Shown: positions 31,061 to 44,081 of the stretch, piece after piece
Layout: every line of letters begins with the position of its first letter
Position numbering within the stretch: the first letter of the stretch is position 1
DNA from: Bryum argenteum
Lineage: Eukaryota; Streptophyta; Bryopsida; Bryales; Bryaceae
Direction of reading: 5' to 3'
Length of the DNA: 64,000 nt
Assembly (NCBI GenBank): GCA_037043015.1
Contig: CM073328.1
Coordinates: forward strand, 917,409 to 981,408
Translations under genes and position numbers: made by a program
Notes under the pieces: generated by a model
Databases searched by the model: none
What the model saw: only the letters and a program-made list of their open reading frames with translations
Told to the model about the DNA's origin: nothing

Positions 31061-32886
31061 TAAGTTATGACTTTGCAGTCCATGACGCTTGATGACTCAA
31101 TTTTGACCTACATGACATACAATAAATCTCCTACAAGATTGTAGGGTTAGGATCTAAATAACCTACTTTCAATCTTATATATGATATTGTTTTTAAAAGA
31201 GTGTCTTTGGACTGAAAGTAGGTTAGGACGTAAAGGGGTTGAAGTGGTTTCTTGATGCAAAGAAGCCACAAAAATGTAAGAAAACCACATTATTGATATT
31301 TTGTCACCATTGCCCAAACATGTGATTCAAAGAAAATTATGGAACCTATAAGTTTTCTTCTGTATTATTATGAATTTATGATGTAGTCACTTGTAATTTA
31401 ATTTAATTAATTATTGAAAAAAAAGAAAAAAAAAAGAAAAAAAAGAAAAAAAAAACCTATGAGTATTTTCTTGGATGAATTTATTGGTTGAGTTAATAAT
31501 CTATGATCAAAAGCCTATAAACTTCATCACCCAATAAGCTAATTATTCCTCACTAATTACCATTCTTGTTCGAACAATTCATTGTATTGCGTATTCCTAG
31601 ATTAAGGAAGATATATTGAGAATTTTCTCAAACTGACATGGTTGATTTTCAAAACTCTCCTTGTTTTAGTTTCACGAATATGATTACAATAGGACATAAA
31701 TCTTTGATCATGAAAAGACATCAAAATTTTCCAATACGCCAAAGAGATGTAATGAAATGTTTTGATAACATAGAAATACTGCGTTTTATACATTAGAATT
31801 TCATAATTTATGTGAAAATAACACTATAACTTACTAAAATTTATCAATCTTTATAGAGATTTTAAAAACCTTAGGAGATGTGAGTAGATATGTTGCAAGA
31901 CAATACTTATATAGTATGAGTAGTTGAGTACCCTTGATAAGAGAATTGAAAACCAAAACAATTTTATTTATATTTACATCATATTGAAATATACTCTTAA
32001 CATACACTTAAGTATCAATGATCAAATGCTTGTGGTAAGCCTAGTCACATTGTCTTGTATGTGTGTCCATTGTTTCATGTATACATCATAGTGCCTTGTA
32101 AATATATTGCTTTAATTTAAGAACATACTAACTAGAATTTAAACTTGTTTGCCATCCATGACCACATCTTGGAGGTGGTGTATAAACTCCAAAGTTAATT
32201 GGCACCTCCTTCCTTCTAAACTATATAAGATGATTCTTGCTCACTTCCACGGCTTTACATAATTGCCGAAGATTGTCATCCGTAAGTAAATGTACCGGAA
32301 TGTTAAGTAAATTTCCAATGTCAATGGTAATTGTTGTAGGAAAAGCAAAAAGTACAAGGAAAGGGCGGATATTGTCAATCATGAACTCCATATATTCCTT
32401 CGAGTTTCGAAGAGGAGCTCAAGACCTTGCTCCTCTAAAAGCCATTCCTTCAAGGCTAGAATACACTTCCTTCCTCCATCTGGTGAACGGGCTTCAACCT
32501 CTTGAAAATTGCTTATGATTGCATGATATACACAAGTATTATTATTTTGAGCATTCACAGGAATGACCATATACAAGCGTTGTGCACACCATGACCAACA
32601 AAGTGTTCCATTTGCATATGAGTTTGTAAGCTCCGGATTTGATGAATAAAGCTTGCATACATTGCAAAGGCACTATTCTTGTTGCAAGTGGTCTTTGAGG
32701 TTCATGAGCTATTTAAAAAACATTACCATGATACCTTGTGCGTAAGGGTGTGTGGGCCATGATCGATTGCCTTCGTATTAAAAGAAAGTCAATTAATGCT
32801 CTCCAAACTAAATAAAAGCAACAAAAAAAAAAAAAAAAAAAAAAAAAACTTCAAAGTTTTATTTTAAGTTGAAAACACACTTGTAA

Positions 32887-32928
<42 letters not shown>

Positions 32929-34727
32929 TAATGATAACACATATCCATAAATGACTTCTCAAACAAGATGCACTAACCAAACCCTAAAGCTTAATGACTA
33001 GTTCACTTTAATTTAATTTTGATTTAATTTAATGTTCATAAATAAATATTTGGAAATCATGGACTTTTTCTTCTCATCTATAAGAAGATTATCAATTGTG
33101 CAAACCTTCTAGATTTTCATGCACAAATAGAGACAAATCTTAGAAACATGTACATTCTTGCAACTCTTGGTGCATGCAAAACTAAAGTTTAACCTCTTTG
33201 CTAGAAACTAAACTGATGACACAAAAATATCAAATTGGACAAAAGGTGCTTTGGGAAAAAAACCCAGAATGAACGATTAAAAAGGAACAAACTACAAAAA
33301 TGCATCATTGTAGGGAGCAATTTTGTGGTGTGCAATACTTTTCACATCCCCACAAAACCAATCAGGAAAAACCATATATATGTAAATGTCCGTCGGACCA
33401 TATTATTGGGAAAAAAACATTGTTTTTATGCTAATTCTAACTTCCTCGTACCAAATGCACACTCTAAGATATTATATGTAGATTTGTAAATGGGAACATG
33501 ATTTTACCAAAAGCAATTTTTACATAAAAAGCGACCTTCGACAATCTGCTGCCACACCCATACCAAACCCTTAAGTAATTATGAAGAAAAATGATATTAA
33601 TCCAAGAATTAGGTTTACAATGAATAAGTGCCTACTTATATACTGATATCTTTTACTTTGTCTAACTTTTACCTTAACTAACTAATAATTACTTTTAACT
33701 GAAAGTGTTTCATGTGGTTGTTTGCAAAGTTGCAACCAAGAAAAGTAACCTCACCACAAAAGAACGGAGAAGCACCCATAGAGCAACTATGGAGCATTGT
33801 GGGGAGGTGGAACCTATAGACCGCAATGATTTGGGAAAAGAGATAGATCTTCGAACTAACATTGGACTTGCTAAGCACATCATTCATTCTAATCTCCTTC
33901 GAATGCTAGCACCAACCTAACCTACAATGGATAATCAGCAAAATAGGGTCAGGTGCACCCATGGATATGAGTACAAGGTCAAGTCTCATTTATGCTTGGA
34001 GCTTTAGGCTCATGTTGCAATAAATTAGCCCATAAAACAGGACACACATGAGTCAATGAGGTGCTTCTTTCTTTTGAACACATTTAAATGCCATGGAAAG
34101 GGACCCCACATTGACACTTATGTAAATGAGACAAGCAGGGGGAGGAGGGAAGATACATTGTTTCATGATGTATGATGATTTGTTGCATCCTCTCACAAGA
34201 GTCTTGCAAGCACGACATTATTGATGCTCTAGTCAGGTCAATGGCTAAAGTGGATATCCTGAAATATTTGAATGCTCGAAAGATTCATGAAAAGTGGTCA
34301 TTCTGGATTTTATTGCTTACTTCAATGCATTCCAAAAAATATAAAGCATGATAAGATTCGAATAGATAGGAAGACACTAGGGAAGTAAATAAGCGTACAG
34401 AGAAAGAAAGTAGGCTTAAGAAGTCAGCGTATACAGGGAGCCAATCTTACTCCTACATCACTACTCCATGACCAGCAGCCCTGTAGAAGTTGCTATACCC
34501 CTTTCGTATTCATTATTTAGAAGAAAAATAGCACCAGGCAAAAAGTTACTATATCCCCTTCCTAATTAGAAGCACAGCGCCAACAAATGGGGGAGAGGAG
34601 GCCTCAACAATCCTGCACTTGTGTTGGAAAACTTATTGACCTCTAGACTTCAGTAAGAGGTGTCTCGTACATACAGTTTCTCATGTTGGTAGCTTCCTAT
34701 CCAATCTGCACACATGTACAATACTCG
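31061..34727. other. AT-rich intergenic DNA with homopolymer tracts
   Basis: A-rich tracts occur at 31418-31455, about 32823-32847 and about 32888-32924. A possible decayed TTAA element lies at about 31061-31240 (ending GTAAAGGGGTTGA). One broken coding fragment (32230-32640, minus) is listed separately. Confidence 0.45.
32230..32640 (-). pseudogene. Frameshifted coding fragment of unknown family
   Basis: The minus strand reads a protein-like segment with LCWSWCAQRLYMVIPVNAQN, then NNNTCVYHAIISNFQEVEA and KCILALKEWLLEEQGLELLF, then shifts frame near 32410 and continues EFMIDNIRPFLVLFAFPTTI and LLTDDNLRQLCKAVEVSKN. The two frames look like one ancestral product. I do not recognise the family; it could be transposon-encoded. 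Confidence 0.4.
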
Positions 34728-34839
34728 GAAGCAAGAACTTATCAGTAAGGGCCATAATACAGTAGTCAGAGCCTTCCACTACTGAAGCAAGAACTCGTCA
34801 GTAAGGGCCATAATACAGTAGTCAGAGCCTTCCACTACA
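34728..34839 (+). repeat. Tandem duplication of a 56-bp unit
   Basis: Units at 34728-34783 and 34784-34839 (starting GAAGCAAGAACT, ending GCCTTCCACTAC plus one base) differ at only one or two positions. It is recent and lies just beyond the 3' edge of GATA copy B homology. Confidence 0.9.
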
Positions 34840-35343
34840 GAAGCAGGATCAAAATGTAAAACAGGGACAGGAATGATTCGCATGCCATAAAGCAGAAAAA
34901 AAACGCTCAAGAAAATGTACAGCTCTCACACACAGCCTAGTATGTAATCAAAGAATGAATCTAAATCTTTTCATCAGAATTTGCTACATCATACAGATAT
35001 CCACCTTGCTTGCAACATCTCATGCAAGAATAAGGGGCAAATAACTTACAACTGCCATTTCATAGTGTATAACTCCCATTGTCACGTATTCACGTGCTGG
35101 TGTCCGCTCTCTTCTAAACTCTCCAAAATCAAGGGGCAGAAGTAAGGGGGTGATTCTAAATGATAGCCTCAATTTTTTGAAATTTTTCTCGACCTCTATC
35201 TCCCATGTACAGTACAGTATCTCTTCATATCGTCCCCAAAAGAATAGCTACTTTTTCCGTGTAGGCTTTCTCTATACCTTTACATTCCCAAGCCACATTG
35301 TCGTGCTTGTCAAAACTCAATGGCCGCTGTTGATTGCAGACAC

Positions 35344-36968
35344 TTAAACTTCATGGATCTCAGCAGGCTTGGAGAAACATTTCTGCATTGCCGAATCGTA
35401 ACTTCGATACTCGAGACTCGGCCTCCTCATCGCCTGCGAGATGTTCGTCTTCTCACGCAATGGAGTTGCACCGTGCAGGTTGCCATGTGACTGATCCTGC
35501 CCATACAACTCGCGTTCTCGTCTCATCTCCAGAACCTTCTTGTGAGAATGAGAATGCTCCGATGCTACGTAAGTTGGGGAGCTCGCAGGACGGTACTCTG
35601 GCAGCAGCCTTCCCGACTTGTATCGCACTCCACACGCATTGCACAGAGTCTTTGGCCCCATCGGACCCGTCCTCCACTGCGGTGTTTTCTGCGTCTGACA
35701 GTGCATGCACCGCCACGCCTGCGCACTTTCTTGGTTCTTCTTCCTGCCTTTAGTGCTGCTGCCATTGCTGACATGACTGACACTGCTCGTGTTCGGGCTG
35801 GTGTTCGTCACCTTGCACCGCTTCGAACTCTGCGAGTCTTCATCGTCCTGCTCCGTTCCAATCACCGCACTGTCGCCAGACGTGAGAGGTGAGTACGAAG
35901 TCGTGTACGAGTCGTCTCCCATCGACTCGAAGCTACTCACTGACGAGCTCGTGGGCAGGATTTTCGATGTCCAAATTCGAGCGCCCGTCCTCGACCTTTT
36001 GCTTCGTGCCCGGCCCGGCACCGACACATCTCTGTAATCAGGTCCGGTCAGTTCCGAAGAAGTGGCGCTGCTGTTCTCCAGAACTGACACAGGGCTTGAT
36101 CTTTGGTACGGTTGATACGCGTTGCAAACATTGACATATGTAGTTTGTTCGCGGGTGCTGATCGCGGATGGAAAATCTCCGTATGTGGAAGAGATTCCCG
36201 GCAAGTCGACCGCAGCAAACGAGTCTTCCACGAAAGAGGAAAGCCATTGCAAGTCGGCGAGATCATCGCACTGCAAAACAGCGAGGAACAGCTCTTGAGT
36301 TCCATGTCCCAAGCATGTGCTTCTGACCAAGCAGACTGTAATATCCGAAGCCGCTTCATATCATTTTTGAAGCATGTAACATTCATTTTACGGCTCAAAC
36401 CACCGAACCGGTGCAGCTCAACATACTGATTGTCCACCGAACATAATTTACATTGTGTATTCAAATGCTACGAACACATTAAAAGGCCTTCACAGGTCTG
36501 AAATGTCCGTAGCGAAAGTTCAAAAACTCTCTGTGCAACGTTCAGTCGCTTCAGCACACATGTAACTCGCGCAATTCTAACATAGCATCTGCTTTCAAGC
36601 CAGCCATGTCGGAAATGCAAAGCAAGAGCTCGCACAAAACCAGACATTTCCTTCGATTTCCTCCGTGTTTATTACAGAACATGGAAATTGAGACTTACTG
36701 GCACGCAGAGGTCCGTGTGCACTTCAAAGTCCTCCAAGGCAGGAGGCGCTAGAAGCTCATTCTTAGCTGTCATCAACATTGAAATACTTCTATCGCCGAC
36801 ATTGCTGTCCTCCGTCACTCCCGAAAGTTGCAACTCTCCAACAATAGGACCTCCAATGTCCTCGCAACTGAAGTCAAGCACATCTTCAATGTGGAAAACC
36901 TCCGGCAGAGAAGACTTCTCGACTCCATAAGAGCCATAAGAACCACCGAGTACACACGAGGCAGGCAT
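35344..36968 (-). CDS. Class A GATA zinc-finger transcription factor, copy B
   Basis: Exons 36968-36699 and 36270-35344 are joined by a 428-bp intron at the same phase-0 position as copy A (GTAAGT donor, TTTTGCAG acceptor), giving about 398 aa. The finger CMHC-x18-CNAC and tail [20 protein letters not shown] are identical to copy A. The acidic N-terminus ([13 protein letters not shown]) and the [20 protein letters not shown] segment are also conserved. Differences concentrate in linkers and in the C-terminus, which ends SKPAEIHEV where copy A continues for another dozen residues. The intact frame and conserved DNA-binding region suggest both copies are functional. Nuclear WGATAR-binding factor by family knowledge. 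Confidence 0.92.
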
Positions 36969-36982
36969 CTTCGTTATTTCAC

Positions 36983-37000
36983 TTAACACTGCTCCTTCAT
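36983..37000 (-). promoter_or_regulatory. Short upstream ORF before GATA gene B
   Basis: Five codons plus TAA end 14 bases before the main ATG. Copy A has a different uORF at the equivalent place (2818-2844). Possible translational control. Confidence 0.3.
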
Positions 37001-37920
37001 CGCATTTCTTGCACCGCGAAATTTCAAAGCTCGTCTTTCTTTGAGCCAAGAAACACCTCAATTACACAACAATAGCTAAACTAACTCACTCTTCTCCTCC
37101 AAACCTCACTCTGCGAACGCACATTGCACTCTTCCGCTCACAGAAGTGTCTCCCGCTTGGTTTTCTCCTGCGATTTCAGAATGTTATGCTAGCCCTCTCG
37201 CTTCCAAGAACGTACTCGACTGAGTACATACAGGAACAGAGTACGCTAATTCTTGTGCTAAAGCTTCGTCAGCTTCAGAGACTCAAGGACACCAATTCTG
37301 CTTCTGCTTAGGCTTCGTCAGCTTCAACAATGTTGACAATGTGCTGAAAGAGTGCTGAGAAAACAAGTTGGCTTCAAAGTTTGCATGCCCGGGAACTTAT
37401 ACCGAAAAGAGCAACTAAACAAACACGAAAAGCCGGAAAACTGGCGAAGAATTTCCTGCATATTTTTCTCCGAGCAATGTTGTCAGAGGCTGTGCGAGGG
37501 AGCACTTGGTGGCCCCGGACATCCAGCTCCAAGCGCGTCGATCGTGAGGAGGATCGAGGCAGCTTACTATGGCAGGAGTCCAAATAAGGCAAACCGCAGC
37601 TCAGTTTCTACTAGCAGCCGATGGCGCCACTTACCTTTTACTTTTAGCTTTTGCCTCTACGGCGACGTGCAAAGAGCCTTGATGCTGATACCCTGGCCCT
37701 CCTCATTGGCGGGCGGGTACGTAACCCGTCCCTCGCTTTTTGTGCGCGACGTGCGCCTTTCGTGAGGGTCGATTGATGCCCGGATGAAGGACTGGGCGGG
37801 CATGTTCTCAACCGGCCCATGATTGAGGGGCGCGGGCGGTGATAGGGTCTTCATGTGGGGGCTCCTCATTACGGGGCTGACTTTCAGGAGACCGGTGCGT
37901 TCCATGATGACTCCCCCCAC

Positions 37921-40900
37921 TCAACTCTAATGTGCCCATGTGATTTTAGGTGTTTGCAAATGGCCATGTGGAGTTTTGTAAGGTAATCCACAATTGCACT
38001 CGTTTCCCTAGTGGTACTAACAAGGTACCAATCACCAAGAGATAGGAGGTGGTATCAAAAAAAATTGGACATTAATGAAATCCCCTTCAAAATTTAGACA
38101 TTAATGCAATCCCCTTCATAATCTAGACACTATTTTGTTCCCCTTTCAACAAAGTTACTACTTATGGGGTTGGTTTGCAGGGCTTCATAATGGTCTAGTC
38201 CAAAGCCGAGTAGGAAAACTTCCAACAACAAAGCATTAAGAATCGCACCTCTCTAATACAAACAATCTTGCTACAACACCCCCAAACAAGCAGTCAAGGC
38301 TTTGTCCACAACTTATTGCACATGCTCTAATATTTGTTATACAATGACAATAAGAATTGCCCTCCTAATTCTAACCATCAAACATGGACAATAGAAGTGA
38401 AGATCATTTTCTTGTTATGAAAAACAAGTCCTTTTTCTCTTCACCAATAATAAGACCATAAGGAAAATCGGTTCCTCTTTGTAATTTACACCTTCACAAA
38501 CCGAACCCAAAACTTGAAGAGCCTCAAATCAAGCAACAAATCCAAGACATACTTCAAGCTAGAACACAATTTGACAATGATTGTACTTTGACATTCATTA
38601 GTTCACCTCGTTGAGACTTTCTCTACATTCACACACTATTGATCTTTCAATGAATGTCAAAGTTAGTTGAGCACGAGTACAAAACCTCTTGTACAAATTA
38701 TCACTAGGGGTGGACCCATCCAAATACTAAAAATCAAAAATATCCCAAAAACTGAAACCCCACAAGTTTGGCTCACTGAAGGGCAAGTGTACATGTGATT
38801 TTTCAAATTTCAATGCTGATTCACCAGACAGGGAAATTTGAAAACTATGAGCAGTGAGATTTTTGTTTGAAATGGCTAAATTAACCCACTTGGCCGGGGC
38901 TCAAATTAGGGCACTTATGCATGATGAGCAGATTCCAGTATAATCATATTGAATATCCCTTTTTTTAATGGCGGTGCTATGAATAACCGTGAGGGCATAT
39001 TTCTTTGTTTTAGCAAATTTGCTATGATAATAATAATAATAAGTTTCAATTTGGTGATAAGTGAAAAGCCTTACCTAAATTGCCATGTTAATTTGGAGCA
39101 AAAAAAGGGGCTCTGCCACAGCACCTTCACGTGGTTCGAGTAATTGACCGGCTTTATTAGCCCCTCGTGGTACCTTCCTTGGTTTTTGAATTATCCTTCC
39201 GTGCGCTTGGGAACGCTTGGGAACGTGTTCTATTACCTTAAGTTAATGGAGAATTTAATTGTCGGAAGCCAAACTTACCTACTAATCATGTTTTGTTTAT
39301 TCAAACCATTGGTTAATAAAATAATTAGAGAAAAAAACTTACCTAGTGCACCTTAAAAGAGTAATTTACCTAGTGCACCACATGAAAGGGCACATGCCCA
39401 CTAAAGCGTAAGGTGGACATGTGGTGTTGCTCATGTAGATATTATTGCTCATCTTGCTCCCTTTCACACGGTGCATTAAAGATGCTTGTAAGTTGAACTT
39501 TCGACACAAATGCTACATTTAACTAAATCCAGACTCATTCTCGAATTTTGGACTACAACAAATTATGGAAATTACAAATTTTGTGTAATGATCATTTCAC
39601 TAATTCAAAATTTACATTGGGGGATGTGAGTATCTTTATATTCTCCAAAGATCCTCCGAATTACATTTTGGTGTTCACATTGTATCTTACTCACATGAAT
39701 ATCGGGGATCCCTTGTTGCCTTACTTCTAGACTGCTTCCAAATGATACAAAAGTAGTTAAATGTGTCATACAATAATTAATACAACCTTAAAAGATACAC
39801 TAACCATGACTCTTGTTGAAGTATGATGAAAATAAAAAGGCAAAGGAAGCTACAACTAAAAGAAAATTTGTCTAGTGCGACTTGTTCACATTTGTATTGC
39901 ATTGATTAACTTACAATGGTGTAGAACTTGATGTTTGTTCAAGAACATCATCATGGTCAACACATTACACTACAATAAATAAATAAAAGGTTTGCTACTT
40001 TGGTTCATGATTGTATTTGTCCTCAATAGATGAATGCATTTATTGGTTAAAAAAAAAAAAACCACGATAAATGTTCATCAAAGCACTAGGCATTTGATTT
40101 TATAACTTTTTATGTTGGATTTTAGCCCATAATCAAGATGATTGTATCAAAGAGATGAATTTCTTTCCAGCTATTGAGGATGGGCTGGTTCCAGCTAACA
40201 GAGCGGTATCAGATGCTTACCAGAAGTTTGTGGGAGTTAATTACAATACCCTGAAACTAGTGTGTGCTATAGTTGTATTGCTGTGGCACAAGCAGCTCAG
40301 TGCCAGCCAGCCCACTTTCCTGATAAGGGGTGAAGCCTTTCCAAATAAGCAATCTCCTTGCAAATCATGTGCTGCCCTTATCACTCCTCATTTAAAAAAA
40401 TTTTAAAAAAAAATTGTATTTAGGAAATGAGCAGTATATACATGAGCTTCACCTGATTTTCCACTTTTACCTACGCTAATTTATAAATCATGATGACTTA
40501 GGAAATATGGTGATATGATGAGCTTCATGTCAATATTTTTTCTCCACTAATTTTAATGTAAGTTAGGTTGATGATTAGACAACTTTGAATGTTTTATCCA
40601 AGTGTAGAGATGGAATTTATTAGAACGATTTGTACGCGTGAGCTAAATTTTGGAAATCATTCTTTTCTTCTGACATGTACTTTATAGATTCCAAGTAGTT
40701 AGTGATATGTTTGGTTTCATTTTGGATACGAATCATTCCATTCAGCTTCTAGTTAGTTTCTAGTTGGTTTCAAAGTTATGAAAAAGTAATTATAGATCAT
40801 GCAAGGTAGTGAAGAAAAGGAAATGTTTAGATGGAGTTCATGTTGTTTATTACAAGTGTTTCACATCAAATTATTTTGCAGAAGAAATCTTATCACATCG

Positions 40901-40929
40901 GCCTAGAAATAGGTTTGGAGTTATTTTCA
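37921..40929. other. AT-rich intergenic DNA
   Basis: No gene recognised. A small 30-bp repeat (ACATTAATG-AATCCCCTTC, about 2.5 units) lies at about 38069-38150. Short open frames at 38949-39356 and 40155-40406 have no family resemblance. Confidence 0.45.
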
Positions 40930-40933
40930 TTAA

Positions 40934-41857
40934 CCCCTAAAAATCCAGGAAAACCGATTCGGTTTTCTGAGATTTCGGGCAGCTCATTTTAAGCATTTAA
41001 ATTGATATTTTTGCCTAAGATTTTTATTGGGTGCTCCCCATACAGTAATGTGTATGTGGTAAAATTTTCAAAGTCAAATTTTAATTTTATAACCTTCACC
41101 TAGAAATTTTAGGTTTCAAGTCCTAAACGGGCAGTTTAAAATATTTTTTTATTTTTTTTTTTTTTAGAAATATGTTCATTACCAAATTACTATTCAAATT
41201 CCAAAGTGTCCGAAGTCAAAAAGTTTACCAATTTTACAAGGGCAGCCTCCAAAACTTTCAAAAACAATCTTCACAATTTCTAGTAATTTTACAATTTTTT
41301 CTTTCAAAAATTGCCAAAATTTGAGATTTTGGATTTTTTCCAAGATTTTTTTTTTCAAAATTCACATTATCATAAATGCACCTTCTCACCGTCCAGATTT
41401 TTCTCAAACTAAATATATCATACGTGGTGCTTGTTTTACTATATGGTTGTGTTTAGACCTTCTTTCATAAAATATTTTACATTAAGGTCAAAAAGTGGAA
41501 TTGGTCTCTAAAATTTTGCATGAGCATACCCAACTTGATTACCTACATGAAAAAAAATGAGGGAAAAATATTTGGAATAACAATCATCAAGTTGCCCTTG
41601 GCACCATTTAAACAATGCCTCTCACGCAACGGCAAAAAAAAGTGTTGGTCAAACTTTGATTGTTATGATCTCACAAGTGACAAACATCCAACGGTTGAAA
41701 TTTTGACCAGTCCTTTGTATACAAGTTAGGACAAGATCTTACGGTTCAAAGTCTAAAACCGGAAAAAAAAGTTTCTCCATTTCCCCATTTCCCAACGAAG
41801 GTGAAAAATGGCAGTTTTTGGTTCTGGAGGTCGAGGAAACCCCTAGATTTTTAGGGG
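40934..41857. mobile_element. TTAA-flanked element, CCCCTAA family (924 bp, longest copy)
   Basis: TTAA at 40930-40933 and 41858-41861 flank CCCCTAAAAATCC and (reversed right) CCCCTAAAAATCT. It shares GCCTAAGATTTTTATTGGGT and CCAATTTTACAAGGGCAGCC with 10913-11467. The paired motifs are ATCCAACGGTTGA (41686) and ATCTTACGGTTC (41736), 50 bp apart. Only short random ORFs. Confidence 0.85.
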
Positions 41858-42104
41858 TTAAAAGTCCCACAATTGTTAGAATTACTTGATCTTGGAATAT
41901 TGCATGTATATTAATAACTATAACCAACACGGCTTCAAAATGATGTACAAACTATTATCGACCAACAAAAATATAGTGGATTGGAGAGGCTTGCAGTATG
42001 CTTACCTTCTTATAAACCGTGATTCAGAGGAATTCAAACAAAGTTTGTACAAAGACAAGAATATTAGGTTTCAAAAGAGTATGCATTTTTTGAAGTATGA
42101 CTAA

Positions 42105-42626
42105 CCCCTGACTTTCCTTATAATCGAGAAAAAAAAATTATGCGATTTCGGGCAACCCAGATGAAGGGGTTAAGAGTAACCTTTTTGCCTACTAGATGCT
42201 CCCTATAGTGCAAGGTTTATGTGGTAAAATCTGCAAAGCTAAATTCTAATTCTTTGACCTGATAATGGAAAATCTGGTAATCAATCCTTTGAACATGTTT
42301 ATAACCAAATTACTACTCAAATTCCAAGGTGACCCAAGTAAATGAAAAGTACCAATTTTACCAGGGCAGCCTTGAAGATTACAAAAACAAGCTTTAAAGT
42401 TCTTAGGATTTCTTTCAAAATTTGATAGGATTGGGATTTTGGAGGCTTTAGATTTTTTTATTATGGTGTTTATGTATTTCTTTCAAAAATCACAAATTTG
42501 TTATTTTTTTTTATATTCTCGTCTAGAAATTTATTTGCATGAAGTTCCAAAAAGTATGATGAGTGTCCAAAATTTTGCTTGAACATACCCAACCTGGATA
42601 TATCTACATAGAAAGAAAGAAAGAAG

Positions 42627-42666
<40 letters not shown>

Positions 42667-42935
42667 AAGAAAAAAAACCCAAATTTTTTGGGGTAGTAAT
42701 CTTCAAGTCTCCATCTCCACCATGGAGACGATGCATCCCAAGCAATGCTCAAGAAGTTTTTTGCACAAACTCTAAACGTCACAATCTTGCAAATAATAAA
42801 AAAACATCCTACGGTCAGTCTTTGGAATGGTGACTATAAATAGGCTGAGATACAAGATCTTACAGTTGGAAGACTATAAAAGACTTGCCTCATTGGAAGT
42901 ACATAGAGGTAGAAAATTATACTTTTGAGGTCTAA
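42105..42935. mobile_element. TTAA-family element, right end truncated
   Basis: The left flank reads CTAA in place of TTAA, then CCCCTGAC. The interior aligns with 10913-11467 and 40934-41857 (AAGGGGTTAAGAGTAA; ACCAGGGCAGCC). Paired motifs ATCCTACGGTC (42806) and ATCTTACAGTTGG (42857). Similarity stops near 42935 (TTTTGAGGTCT) before the expected CCCC end. It contains an A tract of about 35 at 42628-42663. Confidence 0.65.
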
Positions 42936-43482
42936 ACACAATTCTACTTCTACCTTGATTCTTCTCCTCCAACAACCTTGGACATGAAGTAGAATCCATA
43001 GATTTTTCTTAAAGCATAAACCTCTTCATGATCCTCAAGCGTAAAGTAAGGCTTGAGAATCACCTCCCTCACAACCCAATTTATTATCCATGATAGTGGT
43101 CCATGACACCATAGGAGCCCAATTAGAAGGGGAATGGGTGCCGCCAAACCTGATCCACAAGGGGGTGAGAGCCATAATGTGGAGGCTTCCCCAGTTGGTC
43201 AAACTCTCCCCCCCTAATCTCCCCTTGCCTCTTTACCTTAATTGATGTTTGTCCTCAAGTAGGTCAGTTGGAGTCCTACCCAAATCACTCACCTGCAATC
43301 AGTGAGTGACTCTGTCTTCCGAGGAAAAATTCATTGAATAGTACAGAAGAAGAACGCCGGGTTTTGCTATCTGTCTGCTTTTTGGTTCATGGAATCGAGT
43401 ATATGTTGAATGGAGACAAAATTTCTACACCACACAAGAGTTGTTAAGTAGTGTCACAAACGTTCTTTGCAAACTGTAACAC
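42936..43482 (-). other. Possible 3' scrap of an LTR retrotransposon
   Basis: Reading the minus strand, CTTGAGGACAAACATCAATT at about 43240-43260 is followed by a purine-rich AGATTAGGGGGGGAGAG. This resembles the end of plant Ty3/gypsy pol and its polypurine tract. A 65-codon frame at 42950-43147 (minus) includes REVILKPYFTLEDHEE, which I do not recognise. No LTR pair is visible. Confidence 0.25.
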
Positions 43483-43485
43483 TAA

Positions 43486-44054
43486 GGCGCTTCACACTAT
43501 GGCCGTCCAAGTCGAGAGGCCGTGGACTTGAGAGTCCAAACTTTGTTGAGAGTCCAAAGGAATTTACTGAAATAACCAATAAAATATTGCAAAATTTTGG
43601 AACCTTTGGCCGGGCATAGTGTGAAGCCTCCAAAGGCCAAGCCCAAAGTCCAAAGCTTTGGCCATGAACTCCCATGGCCTCTCAACTTGAACGGCCGTAA
43701 TATGAAGCCTCCACATGCCAAGCCCAAAGTCCAAACCCATATCACTTTATTCCTTGTCCAAGGCATCCTTTTGATCTAACGGCCAAGATCTTGTCATTTT
43801 TTGATTTTTTTATGAAAAAAATGTGACGGCCTCTCGACCATAGTTTGGGTCTTGCAAAATGCAGGACCCAAACAAACGTCGAGAGGCCGTCGCCTTGGTC
43901 AAAAAGTGCTGCCACGTAGGCCATTTGGAGAGTGACGGCCGGTGGACTTTGGCTTCTAGTGTGAAGGCTCGAGAGGCCGAAACTAGGGTTTCCTGCAATT
44001 TCCTTGGCTGAAATCGACGGCCTCTCGACCTTCGGCCATAGTGTAAAGTGCCCC
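43486..44054. mobile_element. PIF/Harbinger-type element with foldback interior (569 bp)
   Basis: TAA at 43483-43485 and 44055-44057 flank inverted ends GGCGCTTCACACTATGGCCG and (reversed right) GGGGCACTTTACACTATGGC. Inside, CGAGAGGCCGT and its complement recur several times, and the segment around GCCAAGCCCAAAGTCCAAA is directly repeated. No transposase, so non-autonomous. Confidence 0.85.
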
Positions 44055-44081
44055 TAAATGTCACACGCCAGCATAGTGTAA

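Larger units (their letters stand above)
34965..37920 (-). repeat. Copy B of the inverted segmental duplication carrying a GATA gene
   Basis: Reverse-orientation partner of 1795-5020. The order upstream block, 5' UTR, exon 1, intron, exon 2, 3' UTR and downstream block is kept. The far upstream block shares CACCGGTC, AAAGTCAGCCCC and CCTCAATCATGG with copy A. Confidence 0.85.

Noticed and set aside
31061-31240. Additional TTAA-family element
   Set aside because: The left TTAA is shared with the neighbour and a GTAAAGGGG-TTGA end exists, but the left terminal repeat is missing; too decayed to call.
37657-37920. 88-codon minus-strand frame upstream of GATA B as a gene
   Set aside because: The block is part of the duplicated upstream region, but copy A does not keep the frame open, so it is more likely noncoding.
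42936-43482. Definite LTR retrotransposon
   Set aside because: Only a pol-end-like phrase and purine tract are visible; no LTR pair, primer site or RT motifs, so it stays a low-confidence note.
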